Of a DNA stretch of 39,628 nucleotides, positions 26,424-36,373 are shown in pieces. The notes under the pieces are model-generated. The model was not told the origin of the DNA, made no database searches, and worked only from the letters and a program-made list of their open reading frames with translations. The DNA lies in NCBI RefSeq assembly GCF_015207985.1, contig NZ_JADEVV010000039.1:1-39628 (forward strand). Direction: 5' to 3'. Numbering within the stretch: the stretch's first letter is position 1; each line of letters starts with the position of its first letter. The translations under genes and the position numbers were made by a program. Source of the stretch: Synechocystis salina LEGE 00031. GTDB lineage: Bacteria; Cyanobacteriota; Cyanobacteriia; Cyanobacteriales; Microcystaceae.

Positions 26424-27765
26424 GGTTAATCAACCCTGGTGGGACAGATTTTTTCCCTTTTTAAATTTCCCTAGGGCAATGGGAATAGTTCTGTTTACAG
26501 CAATATCCTTTTTAGCTGGCGGCTGTGGAACGGACATTACTAGCTACCCAGTATTTCTGAGAAATTTTCAAGAATCAGTTCCCAGTGGAAATATTAATTC
26601 TGATAAAGGTACTTTACTTATTTGGTTCGCTCTAGACTCTGCCTACCTACATGAGTCCCAAGTAGAACGCTATCATCAATACTTAGCGGGCATGGTGGAT
26701 GAATTTAAAAAAGCTTATCCTAACGTTAAAGTCAATTATAAATTTGTTGCCAGTGACGACCTTTTAGAACCCTACCTGCACGATATTGACCACGGTTTTG
26801 GCCCTGATTTAGTTTTGACTAAAAATCTGTATTTAGGGCGATTAATGGAACGCAATGCTCTGTTTCCAATTCCTTACAATGAGATTGCGCTGGATAATTT
26901 TCGTCAGGATGCCCTCAGCCAGATGGAATATGGAGGAAAGTTGTATGCAATTCCCGTTACTTTAGGCACCCAAACCCTTTGTTATAACAAGAAAAAAGTT
27001 AAACAAGTTCCCACTAATTTAGATGAAATAGTTAGCCTTTCTCGTCAGGGCTATTCCTTTGGCATTACTTCAAATTTTAGTGATACTTTATGGGGACTAG
27101 GAGCCTTTGGTGGCAAAGTTTTTAATCAAGAAGGAGAAGTGATTTTAAACCAGGGGGCTTGGAGTAAGTGGATGGAATTTCTAATTACCATCAAAAATGA
27201 ACCAAACGTTGTTTTTATTCCTACTTCCCTAGCTACTAATCGGGCTTTTAGTGAAGGGAGATTAGCTTATATCACCTGCTGGAGTTTAGCTATTCCAGAA
27301 TTAGTTGCTAGTTTAGGTCTAGAAAATCTGGGTATTGCTCCCTTGCCTGGTCTACCGGGAGCCCCTTCTTCGCCAGCATTAACTGGTTTTTCCTTTGTTT
27401 TAAATCCAACAAGCAATGACGAACAGCGCGGTTTAGCCCTAAAAGCTGCTACTTTTTTTACCAATACTGAACAGCAGCAACAATGGATTTTAGAGTCTAG
27501 ATCTGCCATTCCAGTTAATGTTCATGTGCAAATACCATCTAGTCTTTTTACCATTCAAGCGCAATTAAAAAAACAATCCTTAACCGCTACTTCCTATAGC
27601 ATGAAAGAAATCGATAAAATAGAATTTATGCTAGATATTGGCGAAAGATTCTATACCAGTGTCCTTTCTGGGGCAATTACTTCCCAAGCAGCGGCCCAGG
27701 AAATTACGGAACAAACCAATCAATATTTTGCTGAGCAAGCAGACCATGAATCAAAGCATCAGTGA
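26416..27765 (+). CDS. Extracellular solute-binding lipoprotein (family 1 type), no ABC partner
   Basis: This encodes 449 residues. The N-terminus has a hydrophobic segment ending in FLAGGC with Cys37 as probable lipidation site (a slightly unusual box, Ala at -3). The rest follows the family 1 solute-binding fold: [11 protein letters not shown], then [58 protein letters not shown] (typical 'G..Y.IP......L.YN' hinge motif) and [12 protein letters not shown] near the C-terminus. Such proteins usually bind sugars or glycerol derivatives for an ABC importer. No permease or ATPase gene is nearby. The ATG overlaps ccs1 by 8 bases and the end overlaps the MscS gene by 20 bases, so the three are coupled. 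Confidence 0.88.
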   Translation: MPKVNQPWWDRFFPFLNFPRAMGIVLFTAISFLAGGCGTDITSYPVFLRNFQESVPSGNINSDKGTLLIWFALDSAYLHESQVERYHQYLAGMVDEFKKAYPNVKVNYKFVASDDLLEPYLHDIDHGFGPDLVLTKNLYLGRLMERNALFPIPYNEIALDNFRQDALSQMEYGGKLYAIPVTLGTQTLCYNKKKVKQVPTNLDEIVSLSRQGYSFGITSNFSDTLWGLGAFGGKVFNQEGEVILNQGAWSKWMEFLITIKNEPNVVFIPTSLATNRAFSEGRLAYITCWSLAIPELVASLGLENLGIAPLPGLPGAPSSPALTGFSFVLNPTSNDEQRGLALKAATFFTNTEQQQQWILESRSAIPVNVHVQIPSSLFTIQAQLKKQSLTATSYSMKEIDKIEFMLDIGERFYTSVLSGAITSQAAAQEITEQTNQYFAEQADHESKHQ

Positions 27766-29071
27766 CCTTGACTTTTCACCTTTGGAGTCAGTTTTCTTCA
27801 GTTTTTGGCATATGGGGCAACGGCCTTTGGTGCAGGGACAATTGGTCTTAATCTTGGGAGCTATGATTGCTGCCTATGCCACGACTAAAATCATCTGGTG
27901 GTGGTTAAGAAAAAAGTATCACAGTGCACAATTTTTTTTAAATTATTCTCCCCGGCGATCGCCCCTTGATTGCTTGCTATGGGCTGGGCATTTTTTTCTA
28001 TTACCATCGCTTCTATTTTTACTGTTATTATTTGTTCATACTATTTATCGACAACATAGCTATTATGATGGACTAATTGACCACGCTATCATCTTAACAT
28101 TAATATTTATATTTTATCGGGCTGTTATTTTTTTTTCTAGCTTTTGTTTTCCCATTCAAGAAATTGAATATTATCGCTCTCACTTATTCCGTCCAATACT
28201 CTTTTATTTCTTTGTAGCTAGCACAATTAATTTAGTAGAAGATTATCTTCCTTTGGTCAGCACTCCATTTTTTGATGCCTTTCAAACCCCTGTCACCATT
28301 AGAAGCATTTTATTGATCACCTTTGGAGTTTATCTTTGGGTAATATTTTCCTCCTTAATTTGCAAAATAATCATTTATCTGATCTCCAATGGCAGCCAAT
28401 TTGATCCTGGTTTTATTCGGGCAGTTTCAGTGTTGATTAATTACGGTTTAATTGGCTTTGGTCTTTTTGGTATTTTAGGCTATGTGGGCATTAATCCAGC
28501 TATTTTTGCCACGGTTACAGGGGGGTTATCTGTTGGAATTGGCTTTGGTCTAAAAGAAGTAATCAGTAATTTTGTCAGTGGAGTCTGGTTATTGATGGAA
28601 GGGGCTTTAAAACCAGGAGATGTGATTAATGTAGGAGGAGAGATGAGTCGGGTGGAACGATTAGGGCTACGGGCTGCCACGGTTAACATTATTCGAGATA
28701 ATACTGATCGAATTATTCCCAATCAAGTCTTTTTTACAGAAGAAGTTAATACTTATACTGGTAGAAATCACCTTGTTTATTGTAGTGTGATAGTGGGGGC
28801 TAGTTATAAAGCAAATCCTCGTCAAGTCATTGATTTATTACTAGATTTAGCCACAGATAATCCTGATATTCTTCCCCAACCTAAGCCCGCCGCTTTTTTG
28901 TTAGATTTTGCCGACTCTAGTATGAATTTTGAGATTAAGTTTTGGCTGGATAACCCGATGAGTAGGAAGAAGGTTTCCAGCGAGCTCCGTTGTAGAATTT
29001 GGCAAAAGTTCAAGGAACTAGACATTGAAATTCCCTATCCCCAGCGGGATTTACATCTCCGCACTGACTGA
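27746..29071 (+). CDS. MscS family mechanosensitive ion channel
   Basis: This encodes 441 residues from ATG 27746 ([10 protein letters not shown]), inside the end of the solute-binding gene. There are about five or six membrane spans: 30-45, 75-95, 110-130, 150-170, 190-215 and the pore helix. The pore-lining TM3 is PAIFATVTGGLSVGIGFGLK with the Gly/Ala pattern of MscS, followed by VISNFVSGVWLL. The beta domain begins with ALKPGDVINVGGEMSRVERL and keeps NVIRDNTDRIIPNQVFF-like sequence. The cytoplasmic alpha/beta vestibule ends at YPQRDLHLR. It would release solutes under hypo-osmotic stress. Coupling to a binding protein is unusual for this family. Confidence 0.93.
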   Translation: MNQSISDLDFSPLESVFFSFWHMGQRPLVQGQLVLILGAMIAAYATTKIIWWWLRKKYHSAQFFLNYSPRRSPLDCLLWAGHFFLLPSLLFLLLLFVHTIYRQHSYYDGLIDHAIILTLIFIFYRAVIFFSSFCFPIQEIEYYRSHLFRPILFYFFVASTINLVEDYLPLVSTPFFDAFQTPVTIRSILLITFGVYLWVIFSSLICKIIIYLISNGSQFDPGFIRAVSVLINYGLIGFGLFGILGYVGINPAIFATVTGGLSVGIGFGLKEVISNFVSGVWLLMEGALKPGDVINVGGEMSRVERLGLRAATVNIIRDNTDRIIPNQVFFTEEVNTYTGRNHLVYCSVIVGASYKANPRQVIDLLLDLATDNPDILPQPKPAAFLLDFADSSMNFEIKFWLDNPMSRKKVSSELRCRIWQKFKELDIEIPYPQRDLHLRTD

Positions 29072-29173
29072 AACGATGCTTTGAAACCCTGCCATCAGTG
29101 AGTGTTGACTGGATTAAAAGCAAGAATGCTTATGGACTGAGACGCCCATCAAAGAAGGCCTTTATAATTTTGT

Positions 29174-29209
29174 TTGGCACCCATCCCATTTTTGTCCATT
29201 GGGAGCCAA
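29174..29209 (+). promoter_or_regulatory. Hairpin in the ilvB upstream region
   Basis: TTGGCACCCA (29174-29183) pairs with TGGGAGCCAA (29200-29209) except for one A-A mismatch, with a 16-base loop. No U tract follows, so it is not a standard terminator for the MscS gene. It lies 150 bases before the ilvB start and could be a leader RNA element or an mRNA end. Confidence 0.4.
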
Positions 29210-29342
29210 GCTCGGGCTGCAGTATGGTTTAAATTTACTTTAGTTCTGGCAAGAAATTTAAGTCCTGTTAACTTTCCCTCCTTTGCCATGGGGAGCCCAT
29301 CGCCGATTGGGTTAAAATTAAATGACTTAGCCTACGCTTCCT

Positions 29343-29352
29343 AAAGCGCTTT
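29343..29352. promoter_or_regulatory. Palindrome just before the ilvB start
   Basis: AAAGCGCTTT is a perfect 10-base palindrome 6-15 bases before the GTG start, exactly where a Shine-Dalgarno sequence would be, and none is visible. It may be a DNA operator or a small hairpin masking translation initiation. Confidence 0.35.
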
Positions 29353-29357
29353 GTCCT

Positions 29358-31223
29358 GTGGTTGCATCAATTCCTAATCCCAAAACAAATTTCCTGAAAA
29401 CTGTTCCTAGCCAACGGCAGACCGGGGCTTACATCCTGATGGATAGCCTGAAACGCCACGGGGTCAAACATATTTTTGGTTATCCTGGTGGGGCAATTTT
29501 ACCTATCTATGATGAGTTGTACCGTTTTGAAGCGGCGGGGGAAGTTGAGCATATTCTGGTGCGCCATGAACAGGGAGCGTCCCATGCCGCCGACGGGTAT
29601 GCCAGGGCCACGGGTAAGGTGGGGGTTTGTTTTGGTACCTCTGGACCAGGGGCAACTAACTTGGTGACCGGCATTGCCAATGCCCATTTGGACTCGGTGC
29701 CCATGGTGGTCATTACCGGCCAGGTGGGTCGTGCCATGATTGGTAGTGATGCCTTCCAGGAAATTGATATTTTTGGCATCACCCTGCCCATTGTCAAACA
29801 TTCCTATGTAGTACGTAGTGCGGCGGATATGGCCCGCATTGTTACTGAAGCTTTCCATCTGGCTAGTACCGGCCGCCCCGGGCCAGTTTTAATCGATATT
29901 CCCAAGGATGTGGGTTTGGAAGAATGTGAATATATTCCCCTTGAGCCAGGGGATGTTAATTTGCCCGGTTATCGTCCCACAGTTAAAGGTAATCCCCGGC
30001 AGATTAATGCGGCGTTGCAGTTGTTAGAACAGTCCAAAAATCCCTTGCTCTACGTGGGAGGAGGGGCGATCGCCGCCAATGCCCATGCCCAAGTGCAGGA
30101 ATTTGCTGAAAGATTCCAATTGCCGGTAACGACCACTCTGATGGGGATTGGGGCTTTTGACGAAAACCACCCCCTTTCGGTGGGGATGTTGGGTATGCAC
30201 GGTACTGCCTATGCCAACTTTGCTGTTAGTGAATGTGATCTTTTAATTGCGGTGGGGGCTCGTTTTGACGACCGGGTGACCGGCAAATTAGACGAATTTG
30301 CTAGCCGAGCCAAGGTAATTCACATCGACATCGACCCGGCAGAAGTGGGGAAAAACAAGGCTCCCGATGTGCCCATTGTCGGGGATGTACGCCATGTGTT
30401 GGAACAACTTTTACAGCGGGCCCGGGAATTAGATTACCCCACCCATCCCCATGCCACCCAGGAATGGTTAAACCGTATTGATCATTGGCGTACTGATTAT
30501 CCTCTCCAGGTGCCTCACTATAAAGACACCATTGCGCCCCAGGAGGTAGTACACGAAATTGGTCGCCAGGCCCCCGATGCCTACTACACCACCGATGTGG
30601 GACAGCACCAAATGTGGGCAGCCCAGTTTTTGAACAATGGGCCCCGGCGGTGGATTTCCAGTGCTGGTTTGGGCACCATGGGTTTCGGTTTACCGGCCGC
30701 CATGGGAGCCAAAGTGGGAGTGGGAGAGGAAGCCGTCATTTGCATCAGTGGGGATGCCAGTTTCCAAATGAATCTCCAGGAGTTGGGAACGCTAGCCCAG
30801 TATGACATTCAGGTTAAAACTATTATTCTCAATAACGGTTGGCAGGGCATGGTGCGTCAGTGGCAACAGACTTTCTACGAAGAACGTTATTCTGCGTCCA
30901 ATATGTCCCAGGGGATGCCAGATATTAATCTCCTCTGTGAAGCCTATGGCATCAAGGGGATTACCGTGCGTAAGCGGGAAGATTTGGCCCCGGCGATCGC
31001 CGAAATGCTAGCCCACAATGGCCCTGTGGTAATGGATGTGGTAGTCAAAAAAGATGAAAACTGTTACCCCATGATTGCCCCCGGCATGAGTAATGCCCAA
31101 ATGCTAGGCTTACCGGAAGTACCAGTGCGAGACAATGGTCCCCAGATGGTGGAGTGCAACCATTGCCAGACCCAAAATTTCATCACCCATCGCTTCTGTT
31201 CCGGTTGTGGAGCCAAACTCTAA
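29358..31223 (+). CDS. ilvB: Acetolactate synthase large subunit with C-terminal zinc ribbon
   Basis: This ThDP enzyme makes acetolactate or acetohydroxybutyrate, the first common step of valine, leucine and isoleucine synthesis. It has 621 residues from GTG 29358. The catalytic Glu71 is in [15 protein letters not shown], the FAD/middle domain runs through about 200-350, and the ThDP motif is [13 protein letters not shown]. The protein does not end at the usual point: the last 22 residues form a CX2C-X10-CX2C zinc ribbon (Cys600, 603, 614, 617). It resembles slr2088 of Synechocystis, from memory the same length. No small subunit gene (ilvN) is adjacent. A strong terminator follows. Confidence 0.96.
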   Translation: MVASIPNPKTNFLKTVPSQRQTGAYILMDSLKRHGVKHIFGYPGGAILPIYDELYRFEAAGEVEHILVRHEQGASHAADGYARATGKVGVCFGTSGPGATNLVTGIANAHLDSVPMVVITGQVGRAMIGSDAFQEIDIFGITLPIVKHSYVVRSAADMARIVTEAFHLASTGRPGPVLIDIPKDVGLEECEYIPLEPGDVNLPGYRPTVKGNPRQINAALQLLEQSKNPLLYVGGGAIAANAHAQVQEFAERFQLPVTTTLMGIGAFDENHPLSVGMLGMHGTAYANFAVSECDLLIAVGARFDDRVTGKLDEFASRAKVIHIDIDPAEVGKNKAPDVPIVGDVRHVLEQLLQRARELDYPTHPHATQEWLNRIDHWRTDYPLQVPHYKDTIAPQEVVHEIGRQAPDAYYTTDVGQHQMWAAQFLNNGPRRWISSAGLGTMGFGLPAAMGAKVGVGEEAVICISGDASFQMNLQELGTLAQYDIQVKTIILNNGWQGMVRQWQQTFYEERYSASNMSQGMPDINLLCEAYGIKGITVRKREDLAPAIAEMLAHNGPVVMDVVVKKDENCYPMIAPGMSNAQMLGLPEVPVRDNGPQMVECNHCQTQNFITHRFCSGCGAKL

Positions 31224-31263
31224 CTAACTGGAAGCAGACCAGTGACAGAATCATCAAGAATAT

Positions 31264-31305
31264 GGCAGGGAGAATTTTGGCAATTACTTTTCTCCTGCCT
31301 TTTTT
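31264..31305 (+). terminator. Intrinsic terminator after ilvB
   Basis: GGCAGGGAGAA (31264-31274) pairs with TTCTCCTGCC (31290-31299) with a single bulged G, followed by six T. It is the clearest rho-independent terminator in the window, 40 bases past the ilvB stop. Confidence 0.85.
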
Positions 31306-31393
31306 GTTGTTATTCCAGTACCTCAATCAATGTTTTTTTCAATAGTCTGACTACAATAGCGTAACCATTGCTAACCCCTTGGAGAAAGTAACT

Positions 31394-31993
31394 ATGCTTG
31401 CTTCTAGCCCCAACCCAACCCTAACCATAGCCGACTTTTTGGCATTGTCCTATATTGACGACTCACCAGCTTGGGAATACGTAAACGGAACCATTGCGCA
31501 AAAACCAATGCCTAAGACCTTCCATAGCCGACTGCAACTAAAACTAGCTAGCATGATCGATTTAGCAGGAGAAAGTAACAAAAATGTTTTGGCTTTCAAT
31601 GAACTAAGGTGTAACTTGACTGAAAGATCAATAGTGCCAGATATTGCAGTTTTAGGTTGGGATCGTCTGCCTATTAATGATTCCGGAGAGCTGGAAAATC
31701 AAGCAATTAGTTTTGCCCCGGACTGGGTAATTGAAATTCTTTCTCCCCAACAAAGTTTAGCCAAGGTGATGAAAAATATTCTCTATTGTTTAGAGCAGGG
31801 TAGTGAGTTGGGCTGGCTGATTAATCCGGAAGAACGATCCATTTTAGTTCTTCTATCCCAGCAAGCGCCCCAGTGTTATCTGAGCGATGATCCAGAGATT
31901 AATAATGGCCAAGAAATTTTACCTGTGCTGTCCGGTTTAGATTTACAACTAACCACGGAGCAAATCTTTTCTTGGTTAAAATTTTCCCGCTAA
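31394..31993 (+). CDS. Uma2 family protein (DUF820), third copy
   Basis: This encodes 199 residues from ATG 31394, with GGAGA nine bases upstream; a TTG at 31379 overlaps that site and is rejected. The family order is intact: DSPAWEYVNGTIAQKPMPK, HSRLQLKLASMIDLA, VPDIAVLGWDRLP (Asp), WVIEILSPQQSLAKVMKNIL (Glu and downstream Lys) and GSELGWLINPEERSILVL. It is only distantly like the other two copies. It follows the ilvB terminator, so it has its own promoter (TACAAT near 31345 is a possible -10). Its end overlaps or abuts the protease gene in another frame. Confidence 0.9.
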   Translation: MLASSPNPTLTIADFLALSYIDDSPAWEYVNGTIAQKPMPKTFHSRLQLKLASMIDLAGESNKNVLAFNELRCNLTERSIVPDIAVLGWDRLPINDSGELENQAISFAPDWVIEILSPQQSLAKVMKNILYCLEQGSELGWLINPEERSILVLLSQQAPQCYLSDDPEINNGQEILPVLSGLDLQLTTEQIFSWLKFSR

Positions 31994-32034
31994 TTGCGAA
32001 TATTACTTTGCTCCAACATAATTGCAGTCATCGA

Positions 32035-33651
32035 TTGAACCAAACTCGGCCAATTAGGAAAATATTTGCGCTCCATTTTGCAATCCTTTGCCAGGGAATG
32101 CTGTTGGCTGGCTCTGTCTGTGCCAATGAAGTTTACCCTAGTTATCTCACCGAAAAGGGCATTGAAAGTGAGTCTTTAAATCAGTATCCCCATAGTCTAA
32201 CTGGTCGTAAGATAGCCATTGGCCAGATGGAAATGGGTCGGCCAGTGCAATATCTTTGGGATAAGTTGGGCAGTTGGCAGCCTCCCTATGCTTTGGTGGG
32301 GGTATTTCACCTCAATCAAATTTCCCCCCGCAATCGCTTTTTTGATAGTCACGCCGGTATGGTAGCCCAGGCCATGGTTAGCCAGGATAAACGTTTTCCA
32401 GGGGTGGCACCGGAGGCTCGACTTTATGCCACTGCTATGGGGCCGCTAGCTGAAAATCTACAACCCCAGCAGTGCTTGGCCGGACAATTTGTTAGTCGCC
32501 AAGATGGGGGCAATCTCCGGGCAGTCAATTTGAGCTATGGGGAGTCGTTAGAACGGGACACCAGGGGAAATCCCCAGTTGGATGGCAATGCGTTGTTAAC
32601 ATTGTGTTTGGACTGGCTGACCCAACAACAAAATTTACTCTTTGTGGTGGCGGGCAATCAGGGTACAGGGGGCATCGCCATTCCCACGGACAACTACAAC
32701 GGTATTACCGTCGCCTACACTGTCCAGTCCCCCGATCGCCAAGGCCGTTATGACCGCATGGCCTTTACGAATTTAAGTCGGGAACCGGAGGGTATGGGCA
32801 AAAGAATAGTGGCACGGGAAATCAATCAGGGGGGGCGCCGGGGGGTGAGCTTAGTGGCTCCGGGTAGTGATTTTTATTTATATGACATCAACGGTCGGGT
32901 GGAATGGGTCAGTGGTAGTAGTTTTGCCGCTCCTTTGGTAACCGGAACTGTTGCTTTGTTACAAGAATTTGGCGATCTCCAGTTATTAACTAATCCCAAT
33001 GGTAGCCGCTGGAATTTAGATGCCCGCAGACCCATGGTGATGAAAGCCGTATTACTCAACTCAGCGGTAAAAATTCGCAACGCTGGTTTGGGCACAGATT
33101 ATAACCTCTACAGCAGCAAAAACCGCGATTGGCTGGCCACGGAAGCCTACCGAGATCCTACCCTGCCGTTGGATTTGGAAATGGGGGCTGGTCAACTCAA
33201 CGCCCGCCGAGCCCTAGAACAATTCCAGTCTGGAGCCTATGGGCCTGGGGAAAATTATCTCCCGGCGATCGCCTGGGATTATGGAGAAATTCAACCGGGT
33301 CAAACCATTAGTTACGCCCTATCCCAACCCCTTAAAGGGGGAGAGTTTGCCAGCGTCACCCTGGTGTGGGAAAGACCAGTGCAATTATTGGACAGCAATG
33401 GTAATCAACAATACGACCTGGGGGAAAGTTTTCAGGACAAGCCTTTAAGCAACCTAGACTTATTAATGGTTTCCCAAGATGATAATGGCTCGGTGGTTTG
33501 TGCATCCCAAAGCAAAGTCGATAATGTGGAACATTTTCTTTGTCCCATTACAACCACTGGCAATTACACCATTCAAGTTAAACACCAAGGCGGTGGAGCC
33601 ATGGCTCGACCAGAAAAATATGCCCTGAGCTGGTGGACTGTTACTAATTGA
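32035..33651 (+). CDS. Secreted S8 (subtilisin-like) serine protease with altered Asp motif
   Basis: This encodes about 538 residues. A signal peptide is visible: RPIRK, then IFALHFAILCQGMLLAG, then SVCA before the likely cut. The catalytic Ser is in SGSSFAAPLVTG (Ser296), the His in DSHAGMVAQ (His106) and the oxyanion Asn in VVAGNQG (Asn208). The segment that normally reads 'AVxDTG' is IAIGQMEMGRP, with Glu66 where Asp is expected. The C-terminal 150 residues are beta-rich, a P-domain-like extension (SNLDLLMVSQDDNGSVVCAS). The start is uncertain: TTG 32035 gives a normal signal peptide, TTG 31972 overlaps the upstream gene, and ATG 32098 cuts into the signal. It resembles slr0535-type cyanobacterial proteases. 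Confidence 0.82.
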   Translation: MNQTRPIRKIFALHFAILCQGMLLAGSVCANEVYPSYLTEKGIESESLNQYPHSLTGRKIAIGQMEMGRPVQYLWDKLGSWQPPYALVGVFHLNQISPRNRFFDSHAGMVAQAMVSQDKRFPGVAPEARLYATAMGPLAENLQPQQCLAGQFVSRQDGGNLRAVNLSYGESLERDTRGNPQLDGNALLTLCLDWLTQQQNLLFVVAGNQGTGGIAIPTDNYNGITVAYTVQSPDRQGRYDRMAFTNLSREPEGMGKRIVAREINQGGRRGVSLVAPGSDFYLYDINGRVEWVSGSSFAAPLVTGTVALLQEFGDLQLLTNPNGSRWNLDARRPMVMKAVLLNSAVKIRNAGLGTDYNLYSSKNRDWLATEAYRDPTLPLDLEMGAGQLNARRALEQFQSGAYGPGENYLPAIAWDYGEIQPGQTISYALSQPLKGGEFASVTLVWERPVQLLDSNGNQQYDLGESFQDKPLSNLDLLMVSQDDNGSVVCASQSKVDNVEHFLCPITTTGNYTIQVKHQGGGAMARPEKYALSWWTVTN

Positions 33652-33704
33652 AAAAACTGTTGGCCATGGGTAAATATCTTTAACCAGCAAAATTTTGGGG
33701 GCAA

Positions 33705-34874
33705 TCACACCAAGGTGCTGACAAATTGTCCCAATTTAGCCAAACCCCGTTTAATGGTGTCCATATCAGTAGCATAGGAAAAACGAACGCAGTCATCGGC
33801 TCCAAAGGCAACTCCAGGGATCACCGCCACCTGCTGAGATTCCAACAACTGGGCACTGAACTCCAGGGAATTAAGCCCCGTTTTGGTAATGTCCACAAAA
33901 ACATAAAATGCTCCTTTGGGGTTAGGACAACTCAGCCCCGCAATTTGATTAATCCCCTCCACCATCACCTGCCTTCTTGCCGTAAAAGCCTTGACCATGG
34001 TTTCCACACAGGTTTGGGGATTTTCCAGAGCGGCGATCGCCCCGTACTGAGCAAAGGTACAAACGTTGGAGGTGCTATGGCCCTGGATGGTGCTACAGGC
34101 CTTGATCAAGGGTAATTCCCCTGCTAAGTAACCCACCCGCCAACCGGTCATGGAATAACTTTTGGCAAAACCATTGCTGATGATAGTGCGCCGGAAAATT
34201 TCGTCGTTGACCGCCCCAATGCTGAGGTGTTCCGTGCCGTCGTAGAGGATGCGCTCATAGATCTCATCGGAGACTACATACAAATGATCGTACTCTAAAA
34301 TTACTTCTGCCAAAGCCCTAATTTCCCCAGGGGTATAGACTGCCCCGGTGGGGTTAGAGGGGGAATTAAGCACAAAAAGCTTGCTTTTCGGGGTGATGGC
34401 CTGGCGCAGTTGTTCCGGGGTGATTTTATAATCCGTGGCCGCTGTGGTGTTGACAATGACTGGAGTTCCCTCCGCTAGGCGCACCATTTCTGGATAGCTG
34501 AGCCAATAGGGAGCGGGAATAATGACCTCATCCCCCTGTTCAATCATGGCCAGCATCAAGTTAAACAGGGAATGTTTACCCCCATTGGTAACTAAAACGT
34601 TGGCCGCTTCATAGAGCAAGTTATTCTTTTCCCGTAACTTTTTGGCGATCGCCTGGCGGAGGGCCGGTTCCCCAGCGGCGGGGCCATAGCGGGTTTTTCC
34701 CTCATCCAGGGCCAACTTGGCCGCTTCCACAATGTGGGGAGGAGTGGCAAAATCCGGTTCCCCCGCAGTGAAGCTCAGCACATCAATACCCTCGGCCCGC
34801 ATTGCCTTGGCCTTTGCCGTGATTTCAAGGGTGATGGAAGGCACAACTTGGCTAACACGCTGGGTTAGTTGCAT
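33705..34874 (-). CDS. aspC: Aspartate (and probably prephenate) aminotransferase
   Basis: This is a PLP aminotransferase of class I, subgroup 1-beta, 389 residues from ATG 34874 ([13 protein letters not shown]). The Schiff-base Lys is in [28 protein letters not shown] and [11 protein letters not shown] bind PLP, and the late Arg in VRFSYATD binds the carboxylate. [14 protein letters not shown] and [10 protein letters not shown] are typical of 1-beta enzymes, many of which also transaminate prephenate to arogenate. This would feed the TyrA in this window. A TTG two codons upstream is not needed. It is downstream of gltA in the same direction, 122 bases apart, so oxaloacetate-linked functions lie together. 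Confidence 0.95.
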   Translation of the reverse strand: MQLTQRVSQVVPSITLEITAKAKAMRAEGIDVLSFTAGEPDFATPPHIVEAAKLALDEGKTRYGPAAGEPALRQAIAKKLREKNNLLYEAANVLVTNGGKHSLFNLMLAMIEQGDEVIIPAPYWLSYPEMVRLAEGTPVIVNTTAATDYKITPEQLRQAITPKSKLFVLNSPSNPTGAVYTPGEIRALAEVILEYDHLYVVSDEIYERILYDGTEHLSIGAVNDEIFRRTIISNGFAKSYSMTGWRVGYLAGELPLIKACSTIQGHSTSNVCTFAQYGAIAALENPQTCVETMVKAFTARRQVMVEGINQIAGLSCPNPKGAFYVFVDITKTGLNSLEFSAQLLESQQVAVIPGVAFGADDCVRFSYATDMDTIKRGLAKLGQFVSTLV

Positions 34875-34996
34875 AATCAAAACATCCCTGGGGTAAACAA
34901 CAGCAAAAAACGGCTAAGGCTAGTCAGACAAAGGATTTCAACCCCAGCAAGGGAACTGGAATTGAGTCGATTTAGTTAAACAAGATTAAGCTCAGT

Positions 34997-36181
34997 TTAA
35001 ATAATCGCATTGGGGTCTTCATTGCGGGCCACGGAAACCACCCGTTCTGTCATGGGAACATAAGATAAGTTATGGTCGCCGATGTAAATTTGGGTAGGAC
35101 GGTAGATTTTATTGACGGATAATTGTTCCTTCCAATGGGCCAACCACCCCGCCACCCTGGCGATCGCAAATAGGGGCGTAAACAGGTCAGAAGGAATGTC
35201 TAGCTTGCGGTAAACCAAACCGGAATAGAAGTCCACATTGGGGTAAATGCCCTTTTGGCCGACGTATTCTTCCACAACTTTTTCTAACTCCACCGCGATT
35301 TCGTAATATTCGTCGTGGCCCATTTTGGCAAATAGCTGCTCGGCCAAATCTTGCAAAATAATTGCCCGGGGGTCCTTGACTTTATAGACCCGGTGCCCAA
35401 AGCCCATGATGCGCTGCTTGTTGGCCAGGCATTTTTCCACATAGGGCCGGACATTTTCCACCGAACCAATTTCTTCGAGCATATTCAGCACTTCCTCGTT
35501 GGCTCCTCCGTGGAGAGGCCCCGCCAATGTCCCCACCGCCGAAGCGATGACAGCATAGGGATCCGTCAGAGTGGAAGCCGTCACCCGGGCCGAAAAAGTG
35601 GAGGCATTCATGGTGTGCTCCGCATGGAGGGTCAAACACACGTCAAACACCTTGGCGGCAAAAGGATCGGGCTCCTTCTCCGTCAGCATATAAAGGAAGT
35701 TGGAAGCGTAGTCCAATTTATCGTTGGGCTGAATTGGATCATTGCCTTCCCGGATCATATGGAAAGCTGCCACCATGGTGGGGATTTTGGCCAACAGACG
35801 TACTACTGCTGCCCGGATATAGTTGGGGTCGTCCAAGGCCCGTCGAGCATAGAACAATCCCAAGGCCGCTGCTGAAGTTTGTAGAGCATCCATGGGGTGC
35901 CCTGTTTCGGGAAAGCATTTCATCATGTCCCGGATGTGGTACTTAATGCGTCGATGGGTACGAATTTCGTACTCGAATTCCTCTAACTCCCCCTGGGTAG
36001 GCAATTTGCCCCAGATGAGCAGATAGGCTACTTCAATAAAACTACTGGATTTGGCTAATTCTTCGATGCGAATGCCCCGGTATTCCAAAATACCGTCGGT
36101 GCCATCCACGTGGCTCACCCTAGATTTAGCAGCGGGGACTCCGGCTAGGCCTTCTTTAAACACTTCGCTATCAGTCATCAT
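34997..36181 (-). CDS. gltA: Citrate synthase
   Basis: This enzyme condenses oxaloacetate and acetyl-CoA to citrate at the entry of the TCA cycle, which in cyanobacteria leads mainly to 2-oxoglutarate for nitrogen assimilation. It has 394 residues from ATG 36181, with AGGTG upstream; a GTG at 36190 and ATG 36178 are alternatives. The catalytic residues are His in GPLHGGANEEV, His in GFGHRVYK and Asp in NVDFYSG. Its length and VDGTDGILEYRGIRIEELA opening mark the short type II-like bacterial and archaeal group rather than the long NADH-inhibited E. coli form. It lies between aspC and sixA, all leftward. Confidence 0.97.
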   Translation of the reverse strand: MMTDSEVFKEGLAGVPAAKSRVSHVDGTDGILEYRGIRIEELAKSSSFIEVAYLLIWGKLPTQGELEEFEYEIRTHRRIKYHIRDMMKCFPETGHPMDALQTSAAALGLFYARRALDDPNYIRAAVVRLLAKIPTMVAAFHMIREGNDPIQPNDKLDYASNFLYMLTEKEPDPFAAKVFDVCLTLHAEHTMNASTFSARVTASTLTDPYAVIASAVGTLAGPLHGGANEEVLNMLEEIGSVENVRPYVEKCLANKQRIMGFGHRVYKVKDPRAIILQDLAEQLFAKMGHDEYYEIAVELEKVVEEYVGQKGIYPNVDFYSGLVYRKLDIPSDLFTPLFAIARVAGWLAHWKEQLSVNKIYRPTQIYIGDHNLSYVPMTERVVSVARNEDPNAII

Positions 36182-36373
36182 ACAGTTCACCTATAACGGA
36201 CAATGCCACTACTGTTGTTGCTTAGATTCGGATTGAGAAAAAATTTTGCCGGCCTGGGCCAGCCTGCCCCCATATCCATATTAAGGAATCTGAAGGAATT
36301 CTGGAAATTTACTCCCACCCCTGGATTGAGCCCGTTACTGGCCCGGCAAGCTCCGATCCACTGTGGGCTAGAT

